Origin: Nipponacmea schrenckii
Lineage: Eukaryota > Mollusca > Gastropoda > Lottiidae
Direction: 5' to 3'
Length of the DNA stretch: 64,000 nt
Assembly (NCBI GenBank): GCA_030562195.1
Contig: CM060200.1
Span: forward strand, 1,736,001-1,800,000
A program made the translations under genes and the position numbers. Of this stretch, positions 1 to 10,535 are shown one piece after another. The notes below the pieces were generated by a model. The model did no database searches and was not told the DNA's origin. It was given only the letters and a program-made list of their open reading frames with translations. The stretch's first letter is position 1, and each line of letters opens with the position of its first letter.

Positions 1-34
1 TGTGTTTATTGTGCAAGGTATAATATAGATGTGG

Positions 35-202
35 GGTTCTGTAGCACAGCGGTTAGAGTGTTGGTTCTATAGCACAGTGGTTAGAGTGTTGGTTCTGTAG
101 CACAGCGGTTAGAGTGTTGGTTCTATAGCACAGCAGTTAGAGTGTTGGTTCTGTAGCACAGCGGTTAGAGTGTTGGTTCTGTAGCACAGCGGTTAGAGTG
201 TT
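35..202 (+). repeat. 28-bp minisatellite of tRNA 5'-half-like units (6 copies)
   Basis: Six head-to-tail 28-bp units vary at only a few positions. Each contains GTAGCACAGCGGTTAGAG, which matches the pol III A box and D-arm of a tRNA. No B box follows within the array. It lies in the intron before PHM exon A. Confidence 0.9.
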
Positions 203-596
203 GGTTCTTTTCGTCATGAAGTCATTTGTTTGGATACGTTGAAAGTTAAAATATAGTTGTTTATTTCTTTCTTTTTTCTTATAGTATAGAAAATTATCAA
301 ATTATTTAAAAGTGCGTTTCTTATAATGATATACAACAATCAAAAGATTCCACGGAAAGTTGTACCCTGCAGTGTGAGCACTAAGTAAATCTGAACAGAC
401 TTAGCGGGCGATAACAATATAGGCATATACATGTACTGTACGTGTTGGCTTATACAAACGAGTTAGCCTAATAACCAAAACCTTTTGACTTTCAATTGAT
501 TTCTTTGAATCCCCATATCTTTTAGATTTGTTACAGAACGACGTAAAGTCAATACTGTTTTCATAATACAGTATATGTCCATATTAACAATTTTAG

Positions 597-673
597 GTCG
601 AGTAATATCTGGATACAGAATTCGCGATGGACAATGGACTGAAATCGGAAGAAAGAGTCCTCAACTACCTCAG
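597..673 (+). CDS. PHM: PHM exon A
   Basis: The exon has an acceptor ttttag before 597 and a donor gtaagc at 674. It enters in phase 1 (two bases complete a Gly codon) and leaves in phase 0 after CAG. It encodes RVISGYRIRDGQWTEIGRK and then SPQLPQ, the most conserved stretch visible in this gene. Confidence 0.93.
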
Positions 674-2298
674 GTAAGCCTGTTATTTCTCACGCTCTAA
701 GCTATGTTTCGTTTTATCATCACGTGTTACTGGTATTATACTCTGCCATGGAAGCAGTGGCCTACGTTAATCATATAAGTCCACGAGAGCCGTGGTGACT
801 CAGTGAGATGCTATCTCTCGAACATGTTGGTCCAGGGCTCAATCCCGATAAAGGGCTCGGCAAACTCTCTGATTTTTCAATCCCGTTTGCCCTTGGGTTG
901 GAGGGGCTGACATGGAAAAAGCGTCTAGTTGGTAAGATGGGACTATAAACAGAGGCCCTGTGTGCTACAGACTGTGTAAATCCCTCGGTCCGTGCTTTCG
1001 TTAATACAATTATAAATTCTTTTACAACCCAACCACTTTCACCTAAACCTTTCCACTATACTAATAAAATGATCCTGTATTCTCGATTATTTACAGATGT
1101 TTTATAACATAACTAACCCTGGCATGGAGATCAGACCTGGTGATTTGTTGGTAAGTGAACATTATACAGCATTGCTATCCAATAGTAACACCGAACCGCC
1201 GGAGAACAATAGAAAAAGCTTTTTCTTCTCTAGAGTACTGACTTCCAGGCGACGCCAGGATAAATTCCTTTTCATTCTCTTAACTTCAGTGCCATTTACA
1301 ACTGGGATAACTGGAACAACGAGCAATGCCAACTTATTCAAACTTATATCCATTAAAATATCCTACAATTAGAATTTGTGCACTTATGCATATTAATTAC
1401 ATAGAGGGGGGGGGGCTTTATTGTGGTTGCATATTGAAGATGGGCAAGATTTGTCTTACATCGTCAGATATTTGTGAAGCAGGTAATTGTTCGGTGATAC
1501 TATAATTTCTAGCATGTATATTTCAGGCTGCAAGGTGTACCTTTGAGAACACGAGAAACAAGGAAGTCCGTATTGGGTGAGTTAAATTCATGCCCTGTAT
1601 TTTAAAGTTATACTGCGTCTTAGAATGAACATAAAATTTACAAATTTAAACAATAAGAGATAGATATACCTGCTGCCATAAATAAAATAACAGAATACTT
1701 ATATAATCTGATAAATCTACAAAACTAAGTAATTATCCATAAAAACTCAAATGATGATTGGAAAAACCCTAAATAAATTTCAATAATTACTTTTATTTTT
1801 ATGTCCATTCACTGACGCAGTACCACTTGAAATCACTGAATTTTAGACCTTTACTTTTAGTCCCCTCCCAGTCCTCAACGTTTACTGAAAGAAAAACTAG
1901 AAATAAATTATCACCTTTTTACTCTTCTACCTCTATATTTTTTACTTTAATATGGCTCTGTTTTCCGTTTCAGAGCAACCCAAAACGACGAGATGTGCAA
2001 CTTCTACATTATGTATTACGTGGACGGCGACACTCTGCCAACAGAGAGGTATTGTTTCTCAGAAGGCGCCCCGGACTTCTACTGGGAAGATTATTCTAAC
2101 TCTGACATGAACCTTGAAGCCAAGCCAGAAACAGTCAGTAAGACACCTGGTGGTAAGACATGGGAGAGAACTGAGACAGAAGGTCAATGGAGTGATTCTC
2201 TCGAGGACAGAGATCTCGCGTACCTGAAATATATGTTGGAATTGGAGCAGAGACGAGATGCAGAGGATCCAAGTGGATACGAAGAACCTTATTATTAA
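597..2298 (+). CDS. PHM: Peptidylglycine alpha-hydroxylating monooxygenase (PHM), C-terminal four exons, 5' partial
   Basis: PHM is the copper- and ascorbate-dependent enzyme of secretory vesicles that hydroxylates glycine-extended peptides, the first step of C-terminal amidation of neuropeptides. Four exons (597-673, 1097-1150, 1527-1576, 1974-2298) join in frame with GT/AG borders and give 167 residues and a stop. The text SGYRIRDGQWTEIGRKSPQL is very close to the vertebrate PAM sequence. The Met in NDEMCNFYIMYY matches the copper-M ligand Met (rat Met314). The cysteines of AARC and EMCN match the Cys293-Cys315 disulphide, and the Cys of RYCFSEGAPD matches rat Cys334. The two copper-M histidines and the whole copper-H site lie in upstream exons outside the window. 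The protein ends with a charged tail of about 65 residues. No PAL domain, membrane segment or KDEL-like signal is seen, so this product is monofunctional and probably soluble in the vesicle lumen. Confidence 0.92.
785..995 (+). mobile_element. tRNA-derived SINE (family S1), 3' truncated
   Basis: The head has an A-box-like GTGACTCAGTGAGA and a B-box-like CCAGGGCTCAATCCCG. The family body follows: GACATGGAAAAAGCGTCTAG, then GGGACTATAAAC, then GTGTGCTACAG. It lies in the intron between PHM exons A and B, in the same orientation as the gene. The usual CTCCATTCATTTC tail is missing. Confidence 0.75.
1097..1150 (+). CDS. PHM: PHM exon B
   Basis: This is a 54-base, phase 0-0 exon. The acceptor is tatttacag and the donor is gtaagtg. 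It encodes MFYNITNPGMEIRPGDLL, matching the family's AFYPVGHPVDVSFGDLL region. The ATG at its start is internal, not a start codon. Confidence 0.9.
1527..1576 (+). CDS. PHM: PHM exon C
   Basis: This 50-base exon lies between a tatatttcag acceptor and a gtgagt donor, entering in phase 0 and leaving in phase 2. It encodes AARCTFENTRNKEVRI and the first two bases of a Gly codon. The Cys is the first partner of the disulphide next to the copper-M Met. Confidence 0.9.
1611..1785 (+). mobile_element. MITE-A copy, left half
   Basis: It starts with the family end GTCTTAGAATGAACATAAA and continues with CCTGCTGCCATAAATAA and CTTATATAATCTGATAAATC, as in the copies at 47372 and 49091. The right inverted end is missing. 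It lies in the last PHM intron. Confidence 0.65.
1974..2298 (+). CDS. PHM: PHM terminal exon with copper-M methionine and acidic tail
   Basis: The acceptor is ccgtttcag and the exon ends at a TAA stop at 2296-2298. It begins ATQNDEMCNFYIMYYVDG, which carries the copper-M Met ligand and the second Cys of the neighbouring disulphide. After the conserved RYCFSEGAPDFYWEDY the sequence is no longer recognisable. It is rich in Glu, Asp, Ser and Thr, contains a possible short helix (LEDRDLAYLKYMLELEQRRD) and ends EEPYY. Vertebrate PAM would continue into the PAL domain here. Confidence 0.92.
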
Positions 2299-3130
2299 AT
2301 AATATACCAATGAAGAACTTTCGATTTTTTAAGACTCAGTGCTATGACATTTTACTTCATTGTAGCAGGGTTATAGGTTAAGGTCGTTTTGTCATCTCGG
2401 TGTTTGAATTATTAATCAATTAATCGGTCTACAATTGAACAGAGGTCAAGGTCAATAGAAATGTAACTAATGCTAACATCATAGTGCTGATTTAAAATTT
2501 TACAAGGTCAAGGTCATCTCGGGTGAAGGTCGAATAGATATGATCTGACAATACAGATAAAACAATAATACACGCTTGCTCTTATGACAATAAGGTCTAA
2601 TTGCAAACTTAAAGAAACTGCTTGTGAATGTCTCTGCGAAACATTGAAGGTCAAGGTCATATAGCTATATTTACTTATCATTACAAACATCATTATCGAA
2701 AACTGCAACCAAACGTAAAATGATGAATGTGTCTCTTCTCTTCTTCTGTCTTCAGGTTTTTGAATTGTTCATTTCTTGTCATATGTCGTGTTCATTTTAC
2801 GAATACGAATTACGAATATTCTACTTAATCACGTACAGTCTCATTAAAGAACGTGGCACAAAGTGGGTTGCTTAATTCTTGATTTCATTGAAACTTTTGT
2901 TGTTATTTTGTTCGTTTTTGTCTGTTTTGTTGTCTTTGTTATTTCTCTCAAACTGTAAGATTCCCAACCGAACGTTAATTCAAGAGAAGCAGCGTATTTA
3001 ACGCTGAAGATTTCCACCAAAGAAAGATCTGTCAATGTTGTGTTGTTACTTAAATTTGAAGACTTGAAAACTAAATCAATCCTGAATTTAAATATTAATC
3101 AACTGTTATATTTTTGAATCAATAAATTAT
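2299..3130 (+). other. Probable PHM 3' UTR
   Basis: There is no coding potential after the PHM stop. The first clear AATAAA after the stop is at 3121-3126, so a 3' UTR of roughly 820 bases is inferred. The segment repeats the short phrase AAGGTCAAGGTCA-like several times (about 2440-2660), which may be degenerate repeat sequence. Confidence 0.4.
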
Positions 3131-4639
3131 TATTGGATGTTATTAATCCATTGATATTTTTATTTTGACATAACCACCCCCAAAAATTAGTTTCAAATAA
3201 TCAAAAAAGGACCGAGAAAGAAGATTGAGAAAAATTATGGAAAATTTTTTTTCCTAATCTTAGTTACTTCCCTTGAAAGGTATATTTTGATCTGGGGATT
3301 CTATTAAAAGTTTAATTAGCAGATCCAAATGATTGTTCTAGCTTTTCTACCTCATTCATAATCACCACATGTTGGCAGTTCTCAGGCCGACAGGGTGGCG
3401 CCTTTATTAATCGCTCACATGAAAAATTCACCTTGCGTTTTGTCTAAGATTTTTCTCTTTTTTAATTACACCCTACACTATCGCGTCGTGCTTACGTCAT
3501 AGAAATAACTGACCTGACCCTAAATGGAGTCCATTAAATTACAACGCCAGGCAAAATCCGTCGAATGATGTAAAGGGTCGTGATATTTTCAAGTATAAAA
3601 TAGTAGTTTTATAAGGTCACGCTCCTAATCATCCTCGTGTTGTGATTTTGAAAGCTAATCGAGTTCGCATGTGTATTCATTAACTGTAGTCTTAATTACA
3701 TCAATACACCTAATCTTTTCGATAGCTTCCCTTTAATAACTGCTTCAGCTTTTACACTCAACTGAAATCAAGTCATGATGGAACAATACTGCAGACTTTG
3801 AAGAAATCTGGAAGTGATTTCAGATCTGTTTGGTTTTACCTTTTGACTGTTTAATCCGTAAAAATGTCAATATATTGTTGACCTTTAACGGCTAAATTGA
3901 AAGTAGAGGTTCACTAAAGACATCAATTTGGTAACTTAATTCAGGAATGATAGTTTAAACGTTTGGCACTACACTTACACTACGATCTACCTCCATCCTA
4001 TTCGCAACTTCAGCGTTTCTTAATCATTTCGTTCTGAATCCGATGTCAACATGATCGTATATATGTGTCAAGTTGATGAAAGATCATGATTAATATGGCA
4101 TTACCTACAGGGACTACATATTCAACGCTCACTGACTTTTCTTGGTTTTCATTGATACGAAACCTCCACCTTAATCAGATGGACCAAACATTCTTCAATA
4201 TTTCTGACTTTAGAGACCATTCACCGTCAATCAAGCATTTTTTTTCTCTCATTAAACCACATGGCATGGCTTCCCCTAGGTTTCAAAGTTGTAATAATTT
4301 AATTTTTCTTCTGTTCAACTTTGGCTATTTTCCATTCATGGCGAGTGTTGCTGAACCCAGATCGATACAATCCATCATTCTATTCATAGTGCAACAATAT
4401 TCCAAGACAATGTGCAGCTTGGAGCTCAAATCTCGGTGGACATAGTGACAGAAATAGTCCTGAAGGCGTAAAACAGTGTATTTCCGGCTGAATTGATGTT
4501 TGAGAGTAAAATGACACGTTGTCTTATCACCTGAGTAGGTTGATTATTTCGTACATAATGCTGGAATAGTTGAATTACAGAGATTTTAATAGCTACTTCT
4601 ATAAGATGTCACTCAGATAGAAGTTTGAGCTGCATTTAT
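3131..4639. other. Intergenic, nothing recognised
   Basis: No known coding or repeat sequence was identified here. A 119-codon open frame at 4086-4445 (+) has no recognisable domain and no splice-supported partners. It is treated as chance. Confidence 0.4.
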
Positions 4640-5652
4640 ATATAGAAGGTGTAATACTTGACATTGTTAAGATTATAAGATAAAGTTTGTAATAGCTTGA
4701 CATTGTTAAGATTATAAGATAAAGTTTGTAAAGCTTGACATTGTAAGATTATAAGAAAGTTTGTAATAGCTTGACATTGTAAGATGTATAAGATAAAGTT
4801 TGTAATAGCTTGACATTGTTAAGATGTATAAGATAAAGTTTGTAATAGCTTGACATTGTGAAGATGTATAAGATAAAGTTTGTAATAGCTTGACATTGTT
4901 AAGATGTATAAGATAAAGTTTGTAATAGCTTGACATTGTTAAGATGTATAAGATAAAGTTTGTAATAGCTTGACATTGTTAAGATGTATAAGATAAAGTT
5001 TGTAATAGCTTGACATTGTGAAGATGTATAAGATGAAGTTTGTAATAGCTTGACATTGTAAAGATGTATAAGATAAAGTTTGTAATAGCTTGACATTGTG
5101 AAGATGTATAAGATGAAGTTTGTAATAGCTTGACATTGTAAAGATGTATAAGATAAAGTTTGTAATAGCTTGACATTGTGAAGATGTATAAGATGATGTT
5201 GTAATAGCTTGACATTGTGAAGATGTATAAGATAAAGTTTGTAATAGCTTGATATTGTGAAGGTGTATCAGATGAAGTTGTTAATAGCTTGACATTGTGA
5301 AGATGTATAAGATGATGTTGTAAAAGCTTGACATTGTGAAGATGTATAAGATGATGTTGTAATAGCTTGGCATTGTGAAGATGTATAAGATAAAGTTTGT
5401 AATAGCTTGATATTGTGAAGGTGTATCAGATGAAGTTGCTAATAGCTTGACATTGTGAAGGTGTATAAGATAAAGTTTGTAATAGCTTGTAATATCTTGA
5501 AATTGTGAAGATGTATAAGATGAAGTTTGTAATATCTTGACATTGTGAAGATATATAAGATGAAGTTTGTAATAGCTTGACATTGTGAAGATGTATAAGA
5601 TGAAGTTTGTAATAGCTTGACATTGTGAATTATAAGTATGAAGTTTGTAACC
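4640..5652 (+). repeat. 40-bp minisatellite (about 25 copies)
   Basis: The unit is about 40 bp and is built on GTAATAGCTTGACATTGTGA followed by AGATGTATAAGATAAAGTTT. The centre is nearly uniform. From about 5180 the units vary in length, with variants in which AAAGTTT becomes GATGTT. Because 40 is not a multiple of three, all minus-strand frames stay open and give repetitive peptides that are not genes. Confidence 0.95.
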
Positions 5653-6465
5653 TGGTCGGTAAGGGGGGGTGGTATTTATTGTGATTGTATATTTAAGGTG
5701 GGCTCTTATTGGAGGTGGTCGTGTGAGCAGGTTATACTGTTTGAGAACTCTGCGGAAAGAATGCCACGTTGACTAACCCCATTGAAGAATATCATCAACT
5801 TTTCGAGAAGGATGAGTATCCTCTGTAGCTAACTCTGTTCAGCACCCCAGAATCAATCCAATATGTATAAGTCACTAATATTCCTAGACCTTGAAACTAC
5901 GACAAATGTATCCAAATGAACGTTTATTGTTTAATAGACATATTATATTATGATATATCTGTAACAGTCTTCTTTTAAAATATCTCTATATCATTCTGGC
6001 CGATAAAAAAACACAATCACTTCAATAAAATAAAAAACAATTAATAATTAATTACTTTACTAAGTGGTGAATATCACTCACATCTATATTAATGTGAAAC
6101 ACTACTTAGGGAATTCCCACCAGTAGAGGAAGATCCCAATAGTTGTGGGGAATCCCTAGGGAATTCCCTACAGTATCGTATAACAACAAGCGACTAATTA
6201 TCAAGTACATGTATAGTGAGAAATGTCATAATAATCATAATTATTGACTGTAAATAATATCAGTAGATGATAGATTAGTCTATGTTTATTAGTAACTGTT
6301 TATGTCATAATATAGACTTAACATAAATAACACAGTGCTTTGTTTTGGAACTCTATACCCACATGCGAATCGCTGACAGTGGTTGAGATAAATACGAAAC
6401 TACGTAGATTCTTACATGGAAATATAACACAACCAGTTTGGAATCTAAACCAAATACTGAATAGG
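5653..6465. other. Intergenic, nothing recognised
   Basis: AT-rich sequence with a G-run near 5664. A short near-repeat of AGGGAATTCCC occurs at about 6109 and 6158. No gene is seen. Confidence 0.4.
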
Positions 6466-6783
6466 TGAAGCCTCGTTGGCTCAGTAAGTAAGACACTTGC
6501 TCGCTAACCTGAGAGTCCAGGGTTCAATCCTGACAAAGGTCGAGATGAACTTTCGGATTATCCAACCCGGTTTCCTTTTATCAGTGATGCAGGTCTGGGG
6601 AACTGACATGGAAAGAGCGTCTAGTCGTTCGGATGGGACAATAAACCGAAACTCCATTTTCTACTAGCTGTGTACGCTAAAGAACGCTCGAAAGTCTGCA
6701 AATCGTAAAAGAGTAGGCTCCCTCTGTCCATCTTCATTAGCATAGAAGAGCAGGGCGTAAAACTCCATTCATATCATTTCATC
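6466..6783 (+). mobile_element. tRNA-derived SINE (family S1), full-length
   Basis: This is the most complete forward copy. The head has an A box TGGCTCAGTAAGTAAGA (about 6477) and a B box CCAGGGTTCAATCC (6517-6530). The body contains CATGGAAAGAGCGTCTAGTC and GGGACAATAAACCG, and the 3' part contains CTTCATTAGCATAGAAGAG. The tail is GTAAAACTCCATTCATATCA. The arrangement of pol III boxes, conserved body and AT-rich tail is that of a tRNA SINE. About 15 relatives occur in this window. Confidence 0.85.
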
Positions 6784-8042
6784 ACAACTAGCCCTTCAAA
6801 TCATAATCAAAGATTAAGAAATAGAAACAAGTCTTCGTTGTAATTGTATAGCAACCTGAAAAAGATAGATAACATTCTTAAAATTCAAGATACAAGTAAC
6901 GTAGTTGTTAAAACGATTTTTTAAAAAACGATAATATCTGAAAACATGACATTTGTTTTTAGTTAAAACATTAAAAAGCTATCTGTCTAATTGCTGGGGC
7001 CAGGGGATTCTTCAAGGTGTTAAAAACTCATTTGAATATAACCGTTAAAAACTCTATTTACATCGCGTGTAATGTGAACGGACCCTGGTGTATTATGCAA
7101 ATGGTAACGATAATGACGTTGTTATGTTTAAGAATTGTCTTAAATGATCTTTGACACTTCATACATCGTGTTATTCAAATTATTTTAACTTGGCTTCTGA
7201 TAGCCACTCGGGACAGTCGTTTTATTATTTAAAACTTCGGTAAAGTGGTAATTGAATTGGTAAAAACTTAAATCTATTGCGTTTTGAAGTGATTGTTAAG
7301 AGTTTTTCTAGCCAGATTATATGTGTATCGGGATCAGTTTTGACTTCAAGTAACTGTCCAGTAAATATATATCAGTCTGTTTGGTATCTATGTACAAAAA
7401 GATTTATAAGTTTTTTCAATAGAATGTATTATTTTTTTTTATTTTAACAGGTTTTTAGAATCTTAACGACTGGCTACATCTACGAGAATCTAGGCAATCG
7501 TCGGATTACGTCGACCTAAGAGAGCATCAAATCTTCGAATGCCCTCAGATGGCAATTATACGCGATGTACTTTATATAAGGTTATAGCGGTTGGAATCTA
7601 CGACCATTATATGTTGCTAAAAGAAGAACATTTCCATAAATTCCTAATTCCCTTCCGGTTACAAGTGGACTTTCAGAGATTCCATAATGGAATCTTATTG
7701 AAAACCGGGAAAACGGTAAAATTTATCGAAATAGTGAAGACTTGCAGCTAAAATCAGTTATTTTAATAAAATAATATTATATATTTAATTATCGACCAAT
7801 CATAACTCGTCTAATTCGTTTAAATAGAAAGCCCGTAGCTGTTATTCTCCATTTCCGTTTGGGAATAAATTTCAGGGCGGTGTGGGCTGATTTGCTGAAT
7901 GATATAAGATATTTTCTGGAATTTGCAACCAATCTTAATGCAGGAATCTAAATTCCTTCAAATTCCCCTTTTAACGGCGATAAATTTCCACAAAGTGCCT
8001 GCAATAATTGAAAGTCTTCTCTTGTTTCTAAATTAACGACAT
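6784..8042. other. Intergenic, nothing recognised
   Basis: A 70-codon open frame at 7539-7751 (+) has no recognised similarity. No repeat family was identified. Confidence 0.4.
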
Positions 8043-8138
8043 CTTCCTCAGGTCCAATATTAAACTCTTCCTCAGGTCCAATATTAAACTCTTCCTCAGG
8101 TCCAATATTAAACTCTTCCTCAGGTCCAATATTAAACG
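8043..8138 (+). repeat. 24-bp tandem repeat (4 copies)
   Basis: Four nearly identical copies of a 24-bp unit containing CTTCCTCAGGTCCAATATTA sit in otherwise single-copy sequence, which indicates recent expansion. Confidence 0.95.
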
Positions 8139-9395
8139 AAAGGTATACTAAAAATAAATCTTTTTATTTCTTAAATCCATAATATCAAACCAGTTGTTCC
8201 AGAAGCAGAGATTTTGTAAACTTCAGGGTCGATTAGATACAAGACGAAAGTATTTAGTGATCAAAATTTGGTCGTAAGGCAGAGGAGCTCATTAGAAGAG
8301 CTGTATAATCTGTTGAAGTCGCAAGTTCAAATCATTCATTCACTAACTTCATACGAGTTGAATTTCAATATGTAAGTACGTGCACACACTCATAATCTGT
8401 AAAACGTATAATAAAAACTGAAAAATAATCAAGCATGCATTTAATAGACTTGTCAGTTCTGTAATGAAATATCCCCAACCGCCTTGAAACCCAGACGAAT
8501 CATCAGATCATTTGAATTCTTTCCGCGTCAAGAGAACGAAGTAATCAAAATGGTATTAGGTAAATTTAACAATGTAATAGAATATGTGAATTACTTGGAA
8601 CAAATTATTTGACCCCTTTAACATTAGCTCTCTCATCCAGTAATCCTCTTAATCCTATCTTACTCACTTAATTTCCACGGCGAGTAGACCAAATTACACT
8701 TCCAGGCCAAACGCCGCAAATAACCAAATGTTCAGAATGCATATAATTCCCTCATCTCGTCTGATCTTATCAACTCGATTAACAAGTCTGTCGACACTAT
8801 GAGATAATCAATCACTAATACTGGACAATCGGAAGTGTAGAGTCGATTGATCAGTAGATCTTAATACCTCGATTATCAAGTCTAATGACAAATGATGTTA
8901 TTGAGTACTCTGTCCTGTTGATCTGGACTACGGAACCAATTGATTATATACGGTTAGGGATTATGGCGGGGTTTGGTCGTGGATTTAAATCGGAAATGTG
9001 ATTTAAGATTGTGGCGTTGAGTAAAGCCGAGATGTGAATATCAATTTGGAGGAGATTTCCTGGTTTATAAATGGCGGAATCATGATTAACTTGTCCCATA
9101 ATTAATTTCACAACCAGAATAGACTCATCTTGTGGACTATCATCCCAAACTATCGCGTCGTAAAAATAACACCCACGAATCTTATTAGAGTCCATTCATA
9201 TATATTCTGTTATATTTGGAAAAAATTATAATTCTATGAGTCCACTAAATTACAACGCCAGACTTAATCGAATGATGTAAAGGGTCATATGATATACATG
9301 TATTCCGGTATATAAATGTAGTTTCGCGAAGCCACGCCTTAAAAATGTCTCATAAATATCCTCGTGTCCCGATTCTGGTAACAAGGTCAGACGCG
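8139..9395. other. Intergenic, nothing recognised
   Basis: No gene or repeat family was identified. Open frames here are short and unconvincing. Confidence 0.4.
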
Positions 9396-9568
9396 TTTTC
9401 AGGAGCCGACACGGAAAAGCGTATAGTTGTTCGGATGGTACAATAAACCGAGGCCCCCGTGTGCTACAAGCTGTGCATGCTAAAGATCCCTTGACAGTTG
9501 GAAATCTCAAAAAGACAGGATAATGCCGCTGTTCTAGCAAAATTTCTTTCATTGCACACTGTACCAGT
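9396..9568 (+). mobile_element. SINE S1 fragment (body)
   Basis: It carries the family body: GAGCCGACACGGAAAAGCGT, then GTACAATAAACCGAGG, then GTGTGCTACAAGCTGTGC and TTCATTGCACACTGTACC. The tRNA head and the tail are missing. Confidence 0.75.
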
Positions 9569-10218
9569 TTTGAAACAATTTTAAGCAATTTTACTACTTC
9601 TCTGGACATAAGTGTTAAAACAAAAATTCACTTCACAATGTTAATTGTCATATCATGTACTATTTATTACAATTCTTATTTCTCATTATACCAAACCGAC
9701 ACACAGCGTTACGTTACTATGGTTTGACACAAACACGAAGCTTTCCCGTTCCTATCAAACCCCACAAGCCTTCGCGTTGACAGAAGGCTTAACATGTCAA
9801 TGTTCTTGATAATTTTCTTCCAATTTTTCCCCGAAGTAAAATAGTTAACTACTTTAATGCCGAATTAATCGTTCAAATTATCTAAAGTGTATGTTTTTAT
9901 ACAATAAACACAATACATTACACTCACGCATGTGCACACGCGCGTGAAGTACAATGCACGTGCAAACGTTGTAATGACCTGATGGTGCCATATGTGATGA
10001 AAATTTCAAACATAAAATTAAACAATGGAAATATTAAATTTGGTTTATTCATACTTCGTTATTTAAAAATGACTTTTTTACACTCGAATCTGAAATTTTA
10101 GCAAGGTGAAAATCCGATTTAATATCGGGAAAGTTTTCAAGAATTTCAACTTACTTACCAAATAAAACCTTACACCATGTCCCAAGGACCATTTCGTTAA
10201 GTCGATTGAACATTTATT
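9569..10218. other. Intergenic, nothing recognised
   Basis: There is an alternating purine-pyrimidine stretch (CACGCATGTGCACACGCGCG) near 9926. No gene is seen. Confidence 0.35.
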
Positions 10219-10535
10219 ATGGAGTTTTACATCCTATTCTTCTGCACTCAATGGGCATATGAAGACATTCAGAAAATTTCCCATGACAACGGCATTAGTA
10301 TAAGGTAATTTCCAAACTGTTGGGATATCTTTATACATTTACAGCCTGTAACACATACAGGGTCTCTGGTTATCTTCCCATCGTTATCGACTAGACGGGT
10401 TTTCCATATCAGTCCCTCCTTCCTTCATCACTGACGGAGGAAAACCGGGTTGAAAAAACCGAAAATTCATTTTGACCTTTGTCAGTATTGAACCCTGGAC
10501 TTTCAGGGCGGCGTCTCGTTCATATGATTGCGAGA
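10219..10535 (-). mobile_element. SINE S1, nearly full-length, reverse
   Basis: In reverse complement it runs from the B-box-like CCAGGGTTCAATACTG through the body (TATGGAAAACCCGTCTAGTC) to the tail GTAAAACTCCAT. The AGTGATG and CCCGGTTTTCC segment next to the head also matches the copies at 6466 and 59888. Confidence 0.8.

Noticed and set aside
4086..4445. 119-codon open frame
   Set aside because: No family resemblance and no splice context.
4712..5623. Overlapping minus-strand open frames of 65-100 codons
   Set aside because: They are translated 40-bp minisatellite and read the same peptide in all frames.
6466..6536. A functional tRNA gene
   Set aside because: The pol III boxes are present, but the sequence runs directly into the SINE body and no intact acceptor stem was found.
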